From: Formosa agariphila KMM 3901
Lineage (GTDB): Bacteria > Bacteroidota > Bacteroidia > Flavobacteriales > Flavobacteriaceae
DNA: 64,000 nucleotides
Assembly (NCBI RefSeq): GCF_000723205.1
Contig: NZ_HG315671.1
Location: 2,920,940 to 2,984,939 of the forward strand
Direction: 5' to 3'
Part shown: positions 37,268-47,094 of the stretch, piece by piece
How positions within the stretch are numbered: position 1 is the first letter of the stretch
Layout: the number at the start of each line of letters is the position of its first letter
The notes under the pieces: generated by a model
Seen by the model: only the letters and a program-made list of their open reading frames with translations
What the model was told of the DNA's origin: nothing
The model's database searches: none
Translations under genes and position numbers: made by a program

Positions 37268-37867
37268 CTATTGTTGTGCGTTGGTATTTTTATGTTCCGT
37301 ATTATCCATTTTAATAAATTCTAAAATAAAATCAGCTCTTTTATTTATAGACATTTTTGGTACTTCGATAATTCTATAGCCATAACTTTTGTAAGTTTTA
37401 CTCATTTTTTCAGATGTCAAAACCGCTTCCTTCCAATCTTGTTTTCGTTCGTTATCGGTTTCGTAAATCTTTTTCCAAGCTGGAAGTAGAAATACATTTT
37501 TATTATACCTCCAATGCGCTGCATAAGATTTCATTCGGCCATCTATTTCCGAATCAATTATGTCTGCATAACAAATGGCATCTATAAATCCACGGTCAAA
37601 AAATATCGGTTTTTCTGTTTTTGCATTTTTATCAGTTTCCTCAAAACTGATTATCGAACGGTCAAACATCATTTCTTTATATAAGTTCTTGTCTTTCCAA
37701 GGCAAAGCTGTTCCATTATCTTTTTGCTGTTCTTTTATTAATTCACGAGCAATTTCAGGAACCATGTTATAATTTCTCTTTTTCAGTGCTTCCAACAAAG
37801 TCGTTTTTCCTACTCCTGGACCTCCCGTTATCACATAGAAATTATTATTCTCTTTTAGTTTAATCAT
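37268..37867 (-). CDS. P-loop NTPase / AAA-type kinase, 199 aa
   Basis: A soluble P-loop protein with Walker A GGPGVGKTTL near 15-24, an ARELI helix and a FFDRGFIDAICY segment that resembles the DR-containing lid region of nucleotide or small-molecule kinases (AAA_28/NadR-kinase-like). The in-frame TTG at 37873 lies two codons before the ATG at 37867, which is chosen. It sits after the cyd genes with a 48-base gap, but its function does not fit theirs, and the downstream 3' region is unusual. Substrate unknown. Confidence 0.87.
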   Translation of the reverse strand: MIKLKENNNFYVITGGPGVGKTTLLEALKKRNYNMVPEIARELIKEQQKDNGTALPWKDKNLYKEMMFDRSIISFEETDKNAKTEKPIFFDRGFIDAICYADIIDSEIDGRMKSYAAHWRYNKNVFLLPAWKKIYETDNERKQDWKEAVLTSEKMSKTYKSYGYRIIEVPKMSINKRADFILEFIKMDNTEHKNTNAQQ

Positions 37868-37915
37868 TGTCAATTTCAGTTCTTTTTAGATGACGCACAA
37901 CTTCAATTTAAAGAA

Positions 37916-38212
37916 TTAGGCATTCAGTTTATTATACATCATTTTTACAACAATCAATCCTAAAGCGCCACCTAAAGCCGATAGTAAAAGATTTACTAGA
38001 AGACGAAATCCGTTAAAACCATCTGCATACATTATAGCCCATGGATCGAAACCTAATCGTCCAAAAGTTTTAATCAAAAAAATACTGCCAAACACACCAA
38101 CAAGTGTATTACCTGTAAATCCAAAAGAATATTCTTTTTTTAAATATCCCATTAGGTTTGCTCCCAGAATTCCAATACTAATACTGATTAGAGAAATTAA
38201 AGTCCCTGTCAT
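37916..38212 (-). CDS. Small membrane protein, YeaQ/GlsB-like
   Basis: A 98-residue protein with about three hydrophobic stretches and Gly-rich turns (SIGILGANLMGYL, GNTLVGVFGSIF, LLLSALGGALGLIVV). This resembles the transglycosylase-associated/YeaQ-GlsB superfamily, an uncertain match. It lies 17 bases after cydB, so it may be a small accessory of the bd oxidase operon, in the manner of CydX but longer. Confidence 0.75.
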   Translation of the reverse strand: MTGTLISLISISIGILGANLMGYLKKEYSFGFTGNTLVGVFGSIFLIKTFGRLGFDPWAIMYADGFNGFRLLVNLLLSALGGALGLIVVKMMYNKLNA

Positions 38213-38229
38213 ACAATTTAGAATTTCAG

Positions 38230-39306
38230 TTAATGTTCCCCATACCCTACATCGTCCATTTTTCCGCTAAACACTTTATATTGAATAAACATATAAATAG
38301 CAACTAAAACAGCTGCAATAGCGAACCAATAGATTCCAACAGACAATCCGTATTCGTGAGCAGCTACATTATATAGTGTTAAGTCTGGATTTATAGTATT
38401 GGTAGATGGTAACACCTTTGGGAATATAGACGCCACAGTAGATGCTAGTCCTCCAAATAAAAACAGTGAAGAGCATAAAAACCCTAAACCATGTTTTTTA
38501 AAAGTTTTCACTTTAAATAATCCAAATAATCCTACTACCATAATTATTGGAAAAATACACAGCCAAGGTTGATTTATAAAGTTAAGCATAGGTTCTGAAT
38601 CAATAATATGCCAAATTGCTAAAGAAATAACAACTAAAACTACAAGTACAATATTGAGATTAAAAACAACCGACTTAAGTTTATCATTTATATCTGAATT
38701 GGTTTTAAAGACGATCCAATTCGCTCCATGTATGGCCAAAGCAACAACACTAATAACACCCAATAACAATGTAAACCAATCAATTACGCCTAATTCCTCT
38801 GCATGCGGACTAAAAGAAGGATTCCAAAGTGGAAGAAAGAAATAATGCGCTTCGTGTGTAGACACACCATCAACCACATTACCTAGATTAACACCACGGA
38901 CTACATTACCTAAAGCAACACCAAAAAATAATGCTAAAAGTAAGCTTGAAATTCCAAAGGCTTTATCCCAAATAGCCTCCCACATACGGTTATGTATTTG
39001 CCCTCTTAGTTCTAATCCGATAGCTCTAAAAATAAGTAACCATAAAATCATCATTAAAGGCAAATAAAACCCACTAAAAGCAGAAGCATACAATGTTGGA
39101 AAAGCAAAAAACAATACGCCTCCAGAAGCAATTAGCCAAACTTCATTAGCATCCCAAAACGGTCCGATTGCATTTGTAATGGCTTTTTTATCCTTTTCTT
39201 TTTTTCCAAAAAATAAATGAATAATACCGGCTCCAAAATCATAACCATCTAAAATCACGTAAATAACTAACATTGTCATTAAAACGATGTACCAAAATAA
39301 TTCCAT
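38230..39306 (-). CDS. cydB: Cytochrome bd ubiquinol/menaquinol oxidase subunit II
   Basis: Membrane subunit of the high-affinity, cyanide-tolerant terminal oxidase. It is a 358-residue protein with 8-9 hydrophobic segments, the N-terminal VILDGYDFGAG motif and the GPFWDANEVWL block characteristic of CydB. It begins 2 bases after the cydA stop, so the subunits are tightly coupled. It supports microaerobic respiration and nitrosative or oxidative stress tolerance. Confidence 0.96.
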   Translation of the reverse strand: MELFWYIVLMTMLVIYVILDGYDFGAGIIHLFFGKKEKDKKAITNAIGPFWDANEVWLIASGGVLFFAFPTLYASAFSGFYLPLMMILWLLIFRAIGLELRGQIHNRMWEAIWDKAFGISSLLLALFFGVALGNVVRGVNLGNVVDGVSTHEAHYFFLPLWNPSFSPHAEELGVIDWFTLLLGVISVVALAIHGANWIVFKTNSDINDKLKSVVFNLNIVLVVLVVISLAIWHIIDSEPMLNFINQPWLCIFPIIMVVGLFGLFKVKTFKKHGLGFLCSSLFLFGGLASTVASIFPKVLPSTNTINPDLTLYNVAAHEYGLSVGIYWFAIAAVLVAIYMFIQYKVFSGKMDDVGYGEH

Positions 39307-39308
39307 AA

Positions 39309-40640
39309 TTAGTGTTGTGTTAATTGAGGTCCTTTATTAATAATTTTTCCGGCTAACATTAAGAACAATAAGCCTAAAAGTAGATATAAGCCTATAAATC
39401 CGAGCAATGTAAATAAGGTGTTTCCTGCCGAAACAGTCGGAGAAGCACCATCTGCAGTTCGCAATAAATTATAAACCAACCAAGGTTGTCTACCTAATTC
39501 TGCAGTATACCAACCTGTAGTATTTGCGATGTATGGAAATGGTAGCATAAACATGAGTGCCAATAAAATCCATTTGGTTTCGTATAGTTTTTTTCGGAAC
39601 AATTGCACCGCAGCCAGTAGCATTAAACCTATAAATATAGTACCTAACCCTACCATGATGTGATACGCATAATATAATCCAGGGATATTAGTTGGATACA
39701 CGTCTGGGTCGAATTGATCAAGTCCTTTTATTTCTGCATTCCAATCTTGATAGGTTAAAAAACTCAACACATTGGGTACAGCAATTTTATTATATAGTTT
39801 TTTTTCTAACATATTAGGCTGACCAATCAATACAATTTCAGAACCACCATCTTCTGTTTCAAAAATCCCCTCCATAGCAGCAAAGGTTACGGGCTGGTGC
39901 TTAGCTACATTTTTAGCAATTAAATCGCCAGTTGGAAAGGCAACCAATACATTTGAAATTAATCCGAAGACAACTCCAGTTTTCACAAACAACCGCCCAA
40001 ATTCATTGTGCTTATTGTTTAGCAAATAGAATGCTCCAATTCCGGCAACTACAAAAGAAGAAGTTACCATAGATCCTGCCTGATTATGCAAATAAGAAGG
40101 AAGTAACCATGGATTAGAAAACAACGCTCCAAAATTAGTTAAGACAAATTTCCCGTTTTCTAAGATTTCGTACCCAACAGGGTATTGCATCCAAGAATGT
40201 GTGGCTATAATTAAATACCCACTGGCCCAGGAACCAAGAAAAACAAGAAAAGCAGTTAGAAAATGAAGTTTATGACCTAATAATTTTTCACCAAATAAAA
40301 AGAGCCCTAAAAACGAGGACTCTAAGAAGAAAGAGAACATCCCTTCCATGGCTAACGTTTGTCCAATAATCCCACCTGTAAGTTCTGAAAACTTAGCCCA
40401 ATTGGTTCCAAATTGAAATTCCATAGGAATACCAGTAACGACTCCCATTGCAAAGTTAAGTGCAAATATCTTCATCCAGAATTTTGCCGCATCGTTATAT
40501 TTTTCAATTTTAGTTTTAAGGAATCTCCACTTAAAATAAACTATCAATAATGATAGCCCCATGGTTAACTGTGGAAATAGGTAGTGAAAAGTAATAGTAA
40601 ATGCAAATTGCATTCTATCGTAAAAGAGCATGTCTTCCAT
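39309..40640 (-). CDS. cydA: Cytochrome bd oxidase subunit I
   Basis: Haem b558/b595/d-bearing subunit. From the ATG at 40640 the protein has 443 residues and reads MEDMLFYDRMQFAF with the haem-ligand His at position 19, the number known from Escherichia coli CydA. The GTG start at 40658 would shift this register, so it is rejected. The GRQPW motif and TGWYTAE stretch are present. The quinol-binding Q-loop appears to be the short form. CydB follows at once. Confidence 0.96.
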   Translation of the reverse strand: MEDMLFYDRMQFAFTITFHYLFPQLTMGLSLLIVYFKWRFLKTKIEKYNDAAKFWMKIFALNFAMGVVTGIPMEFQFGTNWAKFSELTGGIIGQTLAMEGMFSFFLESSFLGLFLFGEKLLGHKLHFLTAFLVFLGSWASGYLIIATHSWMQYPVGYEILENGKFVLTNFGALFSNPWLLPSYLHNQAGSMVTSSFVVAGIGAFYLLNNKHNEFGRLFVKTGVVFGLISNVLVAFPTGDLIAKNVAKHQPVTFAAMEGIFETEDGGSEIVLIGQPNMLEKKLYNKIAVPNVLSFLTYQDWNAEIKGLDQFDPDVYPTNIPGLYYAYHIMVGLGTIFIGLMLLAAVQLFRKKLYETKWILLALMFMLPFPYIANTTGWYTAELGRQPWLVYNLLRTADGASPTVSAGNTLFTLLGFIGLYLLLGLLFLMLAGKIINKGPQLTQH

Positions 40641-41128
40641 ATCCTGTGTATTTGACACTAAAAATACAAAGCAAATTTTTAACGCTAAGTAACTTTAATA
40701 ACAAAAGGCATAATAAATTTAAAATAATTCTATTCGGCTTAATTTACCACCTCCGTTTTTATCTTATTAATACCTACAAAAAAGAAGGTCTAAATGTATT
40801 ATGATTAACAGAAATCGACTTTTCAACCTCAAAAATGCACTTACTTTAAGTGCTAAATTTAGTTTAAACCATTAAAAACTATTTTATTTACATCGCTTAG
40901 CCCACAACATGATCAAACGTTTGACTAATTTATTTTAATTCTTTATAAGTAAAATTTTAACGCTATAATATTCAGTATCAATGTTCAACAATAAAAAAAA
41001 TCTTTTTTTTAATTTACAATCCATTTGCGAATGTGAAATTTAATAATTAAACAAAAAAAATAGAGGTCTTATGATTTATATTTTTTTTAAATTAGTAGTA
41101 TCAAACTTCACTTTCTAAATTATATATT
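40641..41128. other. Gene-free divergent region cydA / nhaD
   Basis: About 490 AT-rich bases that must hold the promoters of both cydA and nhaD. No TAnnTTTG match was found at a convincing position. A 12-bp palindrome TCAAACGTTTGA lies at 40913-40924, but palindromes of this size occur by chance. No FNR/CRP-type site with TTGAT-N4-ATCAA was seen. Confidence 0.4.
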
Positions 41129-42457
41129 ATGTTGTTATTACATGCTAGTACCGAGTTAGCACAACAGATACCTCTTTGGCCTTCAATTCCGTTTTTTATT
41201 ATTTTATTAGCCATTGCTGTTGGACCTCTAATTGCAGAGGAATGGTGGGAAAATAATCGTAACAAATTAATCTTTTCTCTTGTCCTGAGTATACCTACCA
41301 TTTATTATTTGGTACACATGGAACTTACAGAACATCTTAAACATCAAATTTTTGGAGATTACATCCCTTTTATTGTATTGCTTACCTCGCTTTTTGTAAT
41401 TACTGGAGGTATACATCTTAGTGGAGATATAAAAGCAAAACCTGGAATTAATACATTGTTTTTAGGAATTGGTTATCTTTTGGCCTCTTTTATGGGAACA
41501 ACAGGAGCAGCCATGTTATTAATTCGTCCAGTGATTTCTATTAACCACCAAAGAAAATATAATATGCATACCATATTATTTTTTATAGCAGCAGTAGCCA
41601 ACTGTGGTGGACTATTAACTCCATTAGGAGATCCACCATTATTAATGTTATATTTAAGAGGCGCAAGCTTTACATGGTTTTTTAACCTTATTCCTGAATG
41701 GGCCTTTACAGGTGCGCTACTTCTAATTATTTATTATATCGTAGATTCTAGATATTACAAAAAAGAACCTGTAGCAAACCTTGTTGCCGATGCTCGTGAA
41801 ATTGAACCTATCCGTATTACTGGTGCTATTAACTTCATTTATTTATTAGGTGTGGTATTATCTGTTGCCTTTATTAATCATGATGTAATTCCAGATATGG
41901 CAAAAGTAGACGCCCCTTTTTGGTTGAAACATCTACGAGAAATTGTTCTTATAATCTTGACAGCTGTGGCTTACCTTACAACTCCTGAACAAACACGTGT
42001 TAGAAACAAATTTTCTTGGGGACCTATTGTAGAAGTTGCTGTAATTTTCATTGGTATATTTATTACCATGACACCAACATTAATCTATTTAAGACAGCAC
42101 GCGCCTGGTATGGGACTTACAGAAGCTTGGCAGTTTTATTACGCCACTGGTTTTCTTAGTGCCTTCTTAGACAATACGCCTACTGCTGTTGCTTTTCATA
42201 GTGTAGCATCTAGTATTCCTATTGCCGAAAATATTCCAGTAGTGGCTAACGTAGCAGAACACATTTTAAAAGCTATTGCAACAAGTGCGGTATTTTTTGG
42301 AGCTTTAACCTACATTGGAAATGGACCAAACTTTATGGTGAAATCTATTGCTGAAGATCATGGTATTAAAATGCCAAGTTTCTTCGGATATATGTTTAAA
42401 TTTTCATTAATCGTTTTATTACCTATTTACATTTTAACACAACTTCTTTTCTTATAG
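41129..42457 (+). CDS. nhaD: NhaD-type Na+/H+ antiporter
   Basis: A 442-residue inner-membrane protein of the ion-transporter superfamily (ArsB/NhaD). About 11-13 hydrophobic segments are visible. Signature stretches are ASFMGTTGAAMLLIRP, GGLLTPLGDPPLLMLYL and FLDNTPTAVAFHS, the last like the conserved DNTPT region of NhaD. NhaD exchanges Na+ or Li+ for protons at alkaline pH. It is the second Na+/H+ antiporter type in the window. Confidence 0.93.
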   Translation: MLLLHASTELAQQIPLWPSIPFFIILLAIAVGPLIAEEWWENNRNKLIFSLVLSIPTIYYLVHMELTEHLKHQIFGDYIPFIVLLTSLFVITGGIHLSGDIKAKPGINTLFLGIGYLLASFMGTTGAAMLLIRPVISINHQRKYNMHTILFFIAAVANCGGLLTPLGDPPLLMLYLRGASFTWFFNLIPEWAFTGALLLIIYYIVDSRYYKKEPVANLVADAREIEPIRITGAINFIYLLGVVLSVAFINHDVIPDMAKVDAPFWLKHLREIVLIILTAVAYLTTPEQTRVRNKFSWGPIVEVAVIFIGIFITMTPTLIYLRQHAPGMGLTEAWQFYYATGFLSAFLDNTPTAVAFHSVASSIPIAENIPVVANVAEHILKAIATSAVFFGALTYIGNGPNFMVKSIAEDHGIKMPSFFGYMFKFSLIVLLPIYILTQLLFL

Positions 42458-42482
42458 AAGAACATTATAAACTCAATACTAT

Positions 42483-42517
42483 AAAGGCTTTCAGAATCAA
42501 ACTGAAAGCCTTTTTTT
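42483..42517 (+). terminator. Terminator after nhaD
   Basis: A 12-bp perfect stem (42483-42494 with 42502-42513), a 7-nt loop and a T run. Confidence 0.93.
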
Positions 42518-42582
42518 ATATTTTAAATTTTACTAAAATGTATGTAGATATTCGTTTTTGTTATCATTTTAAAACACCTACT

Positions 42583-43932
42583 TTATACCATGGATTTAAT
42601 ATCATTAGACCAAGACGGATACGTAAAAATCATGTTTTTTAAATCCATGGTTGTTAGTTTTAAATTAATAGCCATTGCAAATAAATTAATTGTTTCTGCG
42701 GCATAAGGCCCCAAAATATGTGCACCAACAATTTCATTGGTACGCTCATTAATTAACACCTTATAACCATAAGCCTTTTCATTACTCCGTTTTATATTAT
42801 ACCAATCGGTAATAATTTCATGATTTACAATTACATTATTGTATCGTTTTTTCGCAGCTTCTTCAGATAAGCCTATCGAAGCTAAATTTGGCAAAGTAAA
42901 CACCGTTGAAGGCACACTAGGCACATTAATTTCTTTTCTATTACCGTGTATAATATTCTCTGCTACCACCTTTGCCTCTATTCCAGATAAAGGTGTAAGC
43001 GGTACGCTATGATCTGAAACATCTCCACAGGCATAAACGTCTTTATTTTTTGTGTTCTGCAAATATCTATTAACTGAAATTCCTTTGCTGGATGAGGCCA
43101 CTTCACCTTTTTCCAACAAAAGCTCTCCAATAGCAGGAACTCTCCCTGCGGTATTAAAAACCATACGTGTCTTTATCGATTCATTTTTTCCATGGTCTAC
43201 ATAGTTTACTCTATAGTTTTTATTCAGTTTCTCGATGCTTAAAACTTCAGAATTAAAAATAAAGCGAATGCCTATTTTTTCTGAAACCGAGATAAGCTTA
43301 GATACTAAATCTGGATCAAATGCGTCTAATGCACTTTTACTACGTTCAATTAGGGTAACTTTACAACCGTACCGTGCTGCCATGTGTGCACACTCTAGAC
43401 CTACATATCCCGCACCTATAAATGTCATGCTTTTAGGCATTTTATTTAACTTAAGAAAATCGGTACTAGTTTTAAGAAAATGCGCTCCTTCCATAGTAAG
43501 TTCTCTAGGAACTTGTCCTGTTGCAATTACTATTTTTTTTGCAATAATGGTTTTACCCTCTACAGAAAGTGTATTCTTATCTATAAACTCAGGAGATTGA
43601 TGATATAAATCTACCCCTAAATCTTTTAATTCGTTTTCGGTTCCCGCCGGTACTTTATCGGTAAATTTTCTTTTGAATTTCTGATTTGTCTTCCAATCCA
43701 GTTTCGGTAATTTTGAAATCCCTTTTTTATTTAAGTTTTCGGCCATTTCTAGAGCCTCTGTTGGCCCCATTACTATTTTCTTGGGGTCACACCCTCTATT
43801 TGCACAAGTTCCGCCATACTCACGATTATCAGCTATAGCAACGTTTAAACCTGCTTTCGCGCAAGTTCTAGCGACATAGCGGCCTGAAACACCGCTACCA
43901 ATTACAAATACATCATATTCTTTATAGTCCAT
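42583..43932 (-). CDS. Glutathione reductase-like flavoprotein disulfide oxidoreductase
   Basis: A 449-residue class I FAD/NAD(P) oxidoreductase. FAD motif GSGVSG at 12-17, redox pair C43-ANRG-C48, NAD(P)-binding GAGYVG near 173 and the second FAD motif VYACGDVS are all present. The C-terminus is unusual: where glutathione reductase and lipoamide dehydrogenase carry HPTxxE, it reads TYPSWSNDI, so the catalytic His-Glu pair is missing. It therefore probably reduces another disulfide or small acceptor, or works with a different acid. It stands alone on the minus strand. Substrate unknown. Confidence 0.9.
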   Translation of the reverse strand: MDYKEYDVFVIGSGVSGRYVARTCAKAGLNVAIADNREYGGTCANRGCDPKKIVMGPTEALEMAENLNKKGISKLPKLDWKTNQKFKRKFTDKVPAGTENELKDLGVDLYHQSPEFIDKNTLSVEGKTIIAKKIVIATGQVPRELTMEGAHFLKTSTDFLKLNKMPKSMTFIGAGYVGLECAHMAARYGCKVTLIERSKSALDAFDPDLVSKLISVSEKIGIRFIFNSEVLSIEKLNKNYRVNYVDHGKNESIKTRMVFNTAGRVPAIGELLLEKGEVASSSKGISVNRYLQNTKNKDVYACGDVSDHSVPLTPLSGIEAKVVAENIIHGNRKEINVPSVPSTVFTLPNLASIGLSEEAAKKRYNNVIVNHEIITDWYNIKRSNEKAYGYKVLINERTNEIVGAHILGPYAAETINLFAMAINLKLTTMDLKNMIFTYPSWSNDIKSMV

Positions 43933-44195
43933 AATTAAAATTACAGCATTCGAATATTCTGAATTGACTCAGTCACTATTAAAATTAACCGGATTCGCGA
44001 GCAAATAGGAATAAACCTATCTCTTTTTTTAAAAAATTGTTACACTAACTAAATCCTGTATAATCTCAAATTTATTTTATACAAAATTTTAACACACAAA
44101 TCAAAGTTAAATAACTGATTTACACATGTTATATAAGTTTTTATGATTAAATTTATAGTAGGCTGATTACCAAAACATTTAAACATCGTTGCATT

Positions 44196-44984
44196 ATGAA
44201 AAATCTAGAATTTACCCCACGAAACGCCAGAACGCCTTCTTTAAAGTCCACATTAAAATCGACTTTTAAAGGAGGCACAAAAGTAAACAGAATTTATGAG
44301 GACCTTAAGACAGGTAAACTAGATTTATTAATTCCTGAAAGTTTTGAGGAATCTGTATCTAGTCGAATAAAGTACTTGTTACCTTCTCCTAAGCAGATTA
44401 CGGTTTCTTTTAAACATTGCAGACCTGTAAATGATCAAAACAAAATTATATCCGAAAAAGTAAATGCAGCTACAAGACCCGACATCTTAACGATGCATAA
44501 CATAAAAATACCAACAGGTTACGTACCTAAAAAGATTATTTTAAGTTACCAAGTTTATACTGATGCTGAAAAATCTGTGCAAATTAATTTTAAAGTGAAT
44601 GAAAAGATATCTAAAAAAATTAATCCGTCTTTAGAAGCAAAGAAAACCACTTTAAACGCAGTAAATACAGACGCTATAGCATACAGTTGTTTTGAAGATT
44701 TATTAGAATTTGATTTAAACGACTTATCAGAAAATTCTATAGCTGCCGCAGCTTATTTAAATGAAAATAACGAAATCCCTTTTTCTTTATTTATTCGTGA
44801 ATCTACACATCACTCGTTTCATGTTTCTGTAGTGTGCGATTTTCAAAAATCCACATTTAAACATTGGAAAACAGATACATGCCGCAAATTGAGAGATAAG
44901 TACACATTCCAACGCGAGCAGTATGAAAGAAAGTTTCGTGAGCAACAACAACAAGATGAACATTCTTTGTTAGATTGGATTTAG
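44196..44984 (+). CDS. Hypothetical protein, 262 aa
   Basis: A soluble basic protein with no signal peptide or membrane segment. The N-terminus is Ser/Thr/Lys-rich and probably disordered. A beta-rich centre (about 100-220) follows, and the end is a charged coiled-coil-like stretch containing QQQQ. No family was recognised. It has its own spacing on both sides (about 260 bases upstream, a terminator of the opposite gene downstream) and codon use like its neighbours, so it is probably real and monocistronic. Confidence 0.75.
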   Translation: MKNLEFTPRNARTPSLKSTLKSTFKGGTKVNRIYEDLKTGKLDLLIPESFEESVSSRIKYLLPSPKQITVSFKHCRPVNDQNKIISEKVNAATRPDILTMHNIKIPTGYVPKKIILSYQVYTDAEKSVQINFKVNEKISKKINPSLEAKKTTLNAVNTDAIAYSCFEDLLEFDLNDLSENSIAAAAYLNENNEIPFSLFIRESTHHSFHVSVVCDFQKSTFKHWKTDTCRKLRDKYTFQREQYERKFREQQQQDEHSLLDWI

Positions 44985-45040
44985 GGTCTGTAATTGTGTT
45001 ATAGCGAATCGATTTGGGAGTTACATTTGAAGTTTATGTA

Positions 45041-45077
45041 AAAAAAATCACCTTTATAATAAAAACAAAGGTGATTT
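45041..45077 (-). terminator. Terminator at end of SusCD-DsbD operon
   Basis: An 11-bp perfect stem (45045-45055 with 45067-45077) preceded by A residues, giving a T tract on the minus strand, just after dsbD. Confidence 0.85.
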
Positions 45078-45098
45078 AAAAATTAACACTAAAAACAA

Positions 45099-47072
45099 TT
45101 ATTTAAACTTCGACACCCCAGATTTCAACCACATATGATACGCTTCTACATCTGGAATATAACCAACAGGTTCTACTAGTTTTTCTTCGTTATGATTGAT
45201 GATTACATAAAACGGTTGCGAATTTGATTTGTATTTTATGGTTTGCATCTCACTCCATTTTTGTCCGATGTACTTTAGCTTTTTTCCTGGTTTTAACTGA
45301 GAGTCTACAATCTCATCATCCTCAAGTTTTCGTTTGTCATCTACATATAATGAGATTAAAACCACATCGTTTTTTAATAGATTTAAAATTTCTGGCTCAG
45401 GCCATACATTTTGTTCCATTTTTCTACAATTTACACACGCCCAACCTGTAAAATCTAACATTACAGGTTTACCTACTTTTTTAGCGTAAGCTAAACCTGT
45501 GTCGTAATCGTTGAACGCCATGATATCGTGTGGCGCTAATAAATGTGCCCCTTTAGGTAAATCGCCATGAGCGGATGCGCTACCACCTGATACTAATTTT
45601 GAGAACCCTACACCATAAGGCGATTCGCTATAGTCTTGTGGTGGCGGAAATGCACTAATAATATTTAAAGGTGCGCCCCAAAGGCCTGGAATCATATAAA
45701 TAGTGAAGGTTAATACGATAAGACCTAAACTTAATCGCCCTACCGAAATATGCGTTAATGGGGAATCGTGTGGTAATTGAATCTTTCCGAATAAATAAAA
45801 CGCTAGGGTTCCAAAAATGGCAATCCAAATCGCGATAAAAACTTCACGTTCTAAAATGTGAAGCTGTAAAACTAAATCCGCTTGACTTAAGAATTTAAAT
45901 GCTAGAGCCAGTTCTAAAAATCCTAAAACCACTTTTACGGTGTTAAGCCAACTACCTGATTTTGGTAATGAGTTTAACCAACCTGGAAAGGCTGCAAATA
46001 GTGCAAATGGTAATGCAATGGCTAATGAAAATCCGAACATTCCAATTATTGGTGCGACTCCTCCTTTTGATGCCGCTTCCACTAATAAAGTTCCCACAAT
46101 TGGACCTGTACATGAGAACGACACAATAGCCAAGGCTAAGGCCATAAAAAAGATACCCACAAGTCCGCCACGATCTGCCTGAGAATCGACTTTATTTGCC
46201 CAAGAATTTGGTAACATGATCTCGAAAGCACCTAAAAAAGACACCGCAAAAACAACTAAAAGCACAAAGAAAATTATGTTAAACCACACATTGGTGGCTA
46301 AGGCATTTAAAGCATCGGCTCCAAAAATTCCAGTTACAGCAATACCCAACAGTAAATAAATAACGATAATACAAATACCATAAATAATGGCATTCTTAAT
46401 TCCAGCGGCTTTGTTTTTACTTTGTTTAGTAAAGAAACTCACCGTCATTGGAATCATCGGGAATACGCATGGTGTTAATAAGGCCGCAAACCCTGATAAG
46501 AAGGCAATAAAAAAGATTGACCAAAGTCCTTTATTAGAGGCTGAATCCTCGGTAGTTTTAATGGTGTTATCTACAGCGACCGCTGGTGTTACAGTTTCAG
46601 TCGATTCTGTAGCTAAAGCTGTTTTTCCATTAAGCTGAAATTCTAAATCAATTTCTGTTGGTGGTAAACAACGGGTATCGTCGCAGACCATAAACTCCAC
46701 AAATCCGTTTATTGTAGATGTTGCTTTTGTGACTTTTACGTTTTGACTAAATTTTGCTTCACCATCAAAATATTTTATTTCCATTTCGAAAATAGGGTCC
46801 TGAACCGTATGTCCTTCTCCTTCTGCAGTATTGCCGTTTAAAATGAAATTTTCTTCCGAATTATCGTAGATAAAGGTCGTCGCTATCGGGCCACCTTCGG
46901 GTACGACTTGCGAATATAAATGCCAACCCGAATCGATATGTGCTGTAGCAATCAAGTTATATTCTGTATCTGATATTTTCTCTACAGAAGTCGTCCATTT
47001 TACAGGATCTAAAACTTGAGATTGACTAATATTAGTAATAATAAGGAATAAAAATAAAACTACATTTTTCAT
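45099..47072 (-). CDS. dsbD: Thiol:disulfide interchange protein DsbD
   Basis: A 657-residue protein transferring electrons from cytosolic thioredoxin across the membrane to periplasmic thiol proteins. The N-terminal periplasmic domain (after signal peptide 1-18) ends with the CDDTRC cysteine pair. A central eight-helix CcdA-like membrane part contains [12 protein letters not shown] and [12 protein letters not shown] cysteines. A C-terminal thioredoxin domain carries [10 protein letters not shown]. It follows the M16 peptidase by 22 bases. Its partner may be the thioredoxin-TPR protein upstream in the same operon. Confidence 0.95.
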   Translation of the reverse strand: MKNVVLFLFLIITNISQSQVLDPVKWTTSVEKISDTEYNLIATAHIDSGWHLYSQVVPEGGPIATTFIYDNSEENFILNGNTAEGEGHTVQDPIFEMEIKYFDGEAKFSQNVKVTKATSTINGFVEFMVCDDTRCLPPTEIDLEFQLNGKTALATESTETVTPAVAVDNTIKTTEDSASNKGLWSIFFIAFLSGFAALLTPCVFPMIPMTVSFFTKQSKNKAAGIKNAIIYGICIIVIYLLLGIAVTGIFGADALNALATNVWFNIIFFVLLVVFAVSFLGAFEIMLPNSWANKVDSQADRGGLVGIFFMALALAIVSFSCTGPIVGTLLVEAASKGGVAPIIGMFGFSLAIALPFALFAAFPGWLNSLPKSGSWLNTVKVVLGFLELALAFKFLSQADLVLQLHILEREVFIAIWIAIFGTLAFYLFGKIQLPHDSPLTHISVGRLSLGLIVLTFTIYMIPGLWGAPLNIISAFPPPQDYSESPYGVGFSKLVSGGSASAHGDLPKGAHLLAPHDIMAFNDYDTGLAYAKKVGKPVMLDFTGWACVNCRKMEQNVWPEPEILNLLKNDVVLISLYVDDKRKLEDDEIVDSQLKPGKKLKYIGQKWSEMQTIKYKSNSQPFYVIINHNEEKLVEPVGYIPDVEAYHMWLKSGVSKFK

Positions 47073-47094
47073 ACCTGAGAACTTTAAATAGGTT

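Noticed and set aside
40913-40924. Palindrome TCAAACGTTTGA before nhaD
   Set aside because: A 12-bp palindrome is expected about once per 4 kb by chance, and it is not placed against a promoter.
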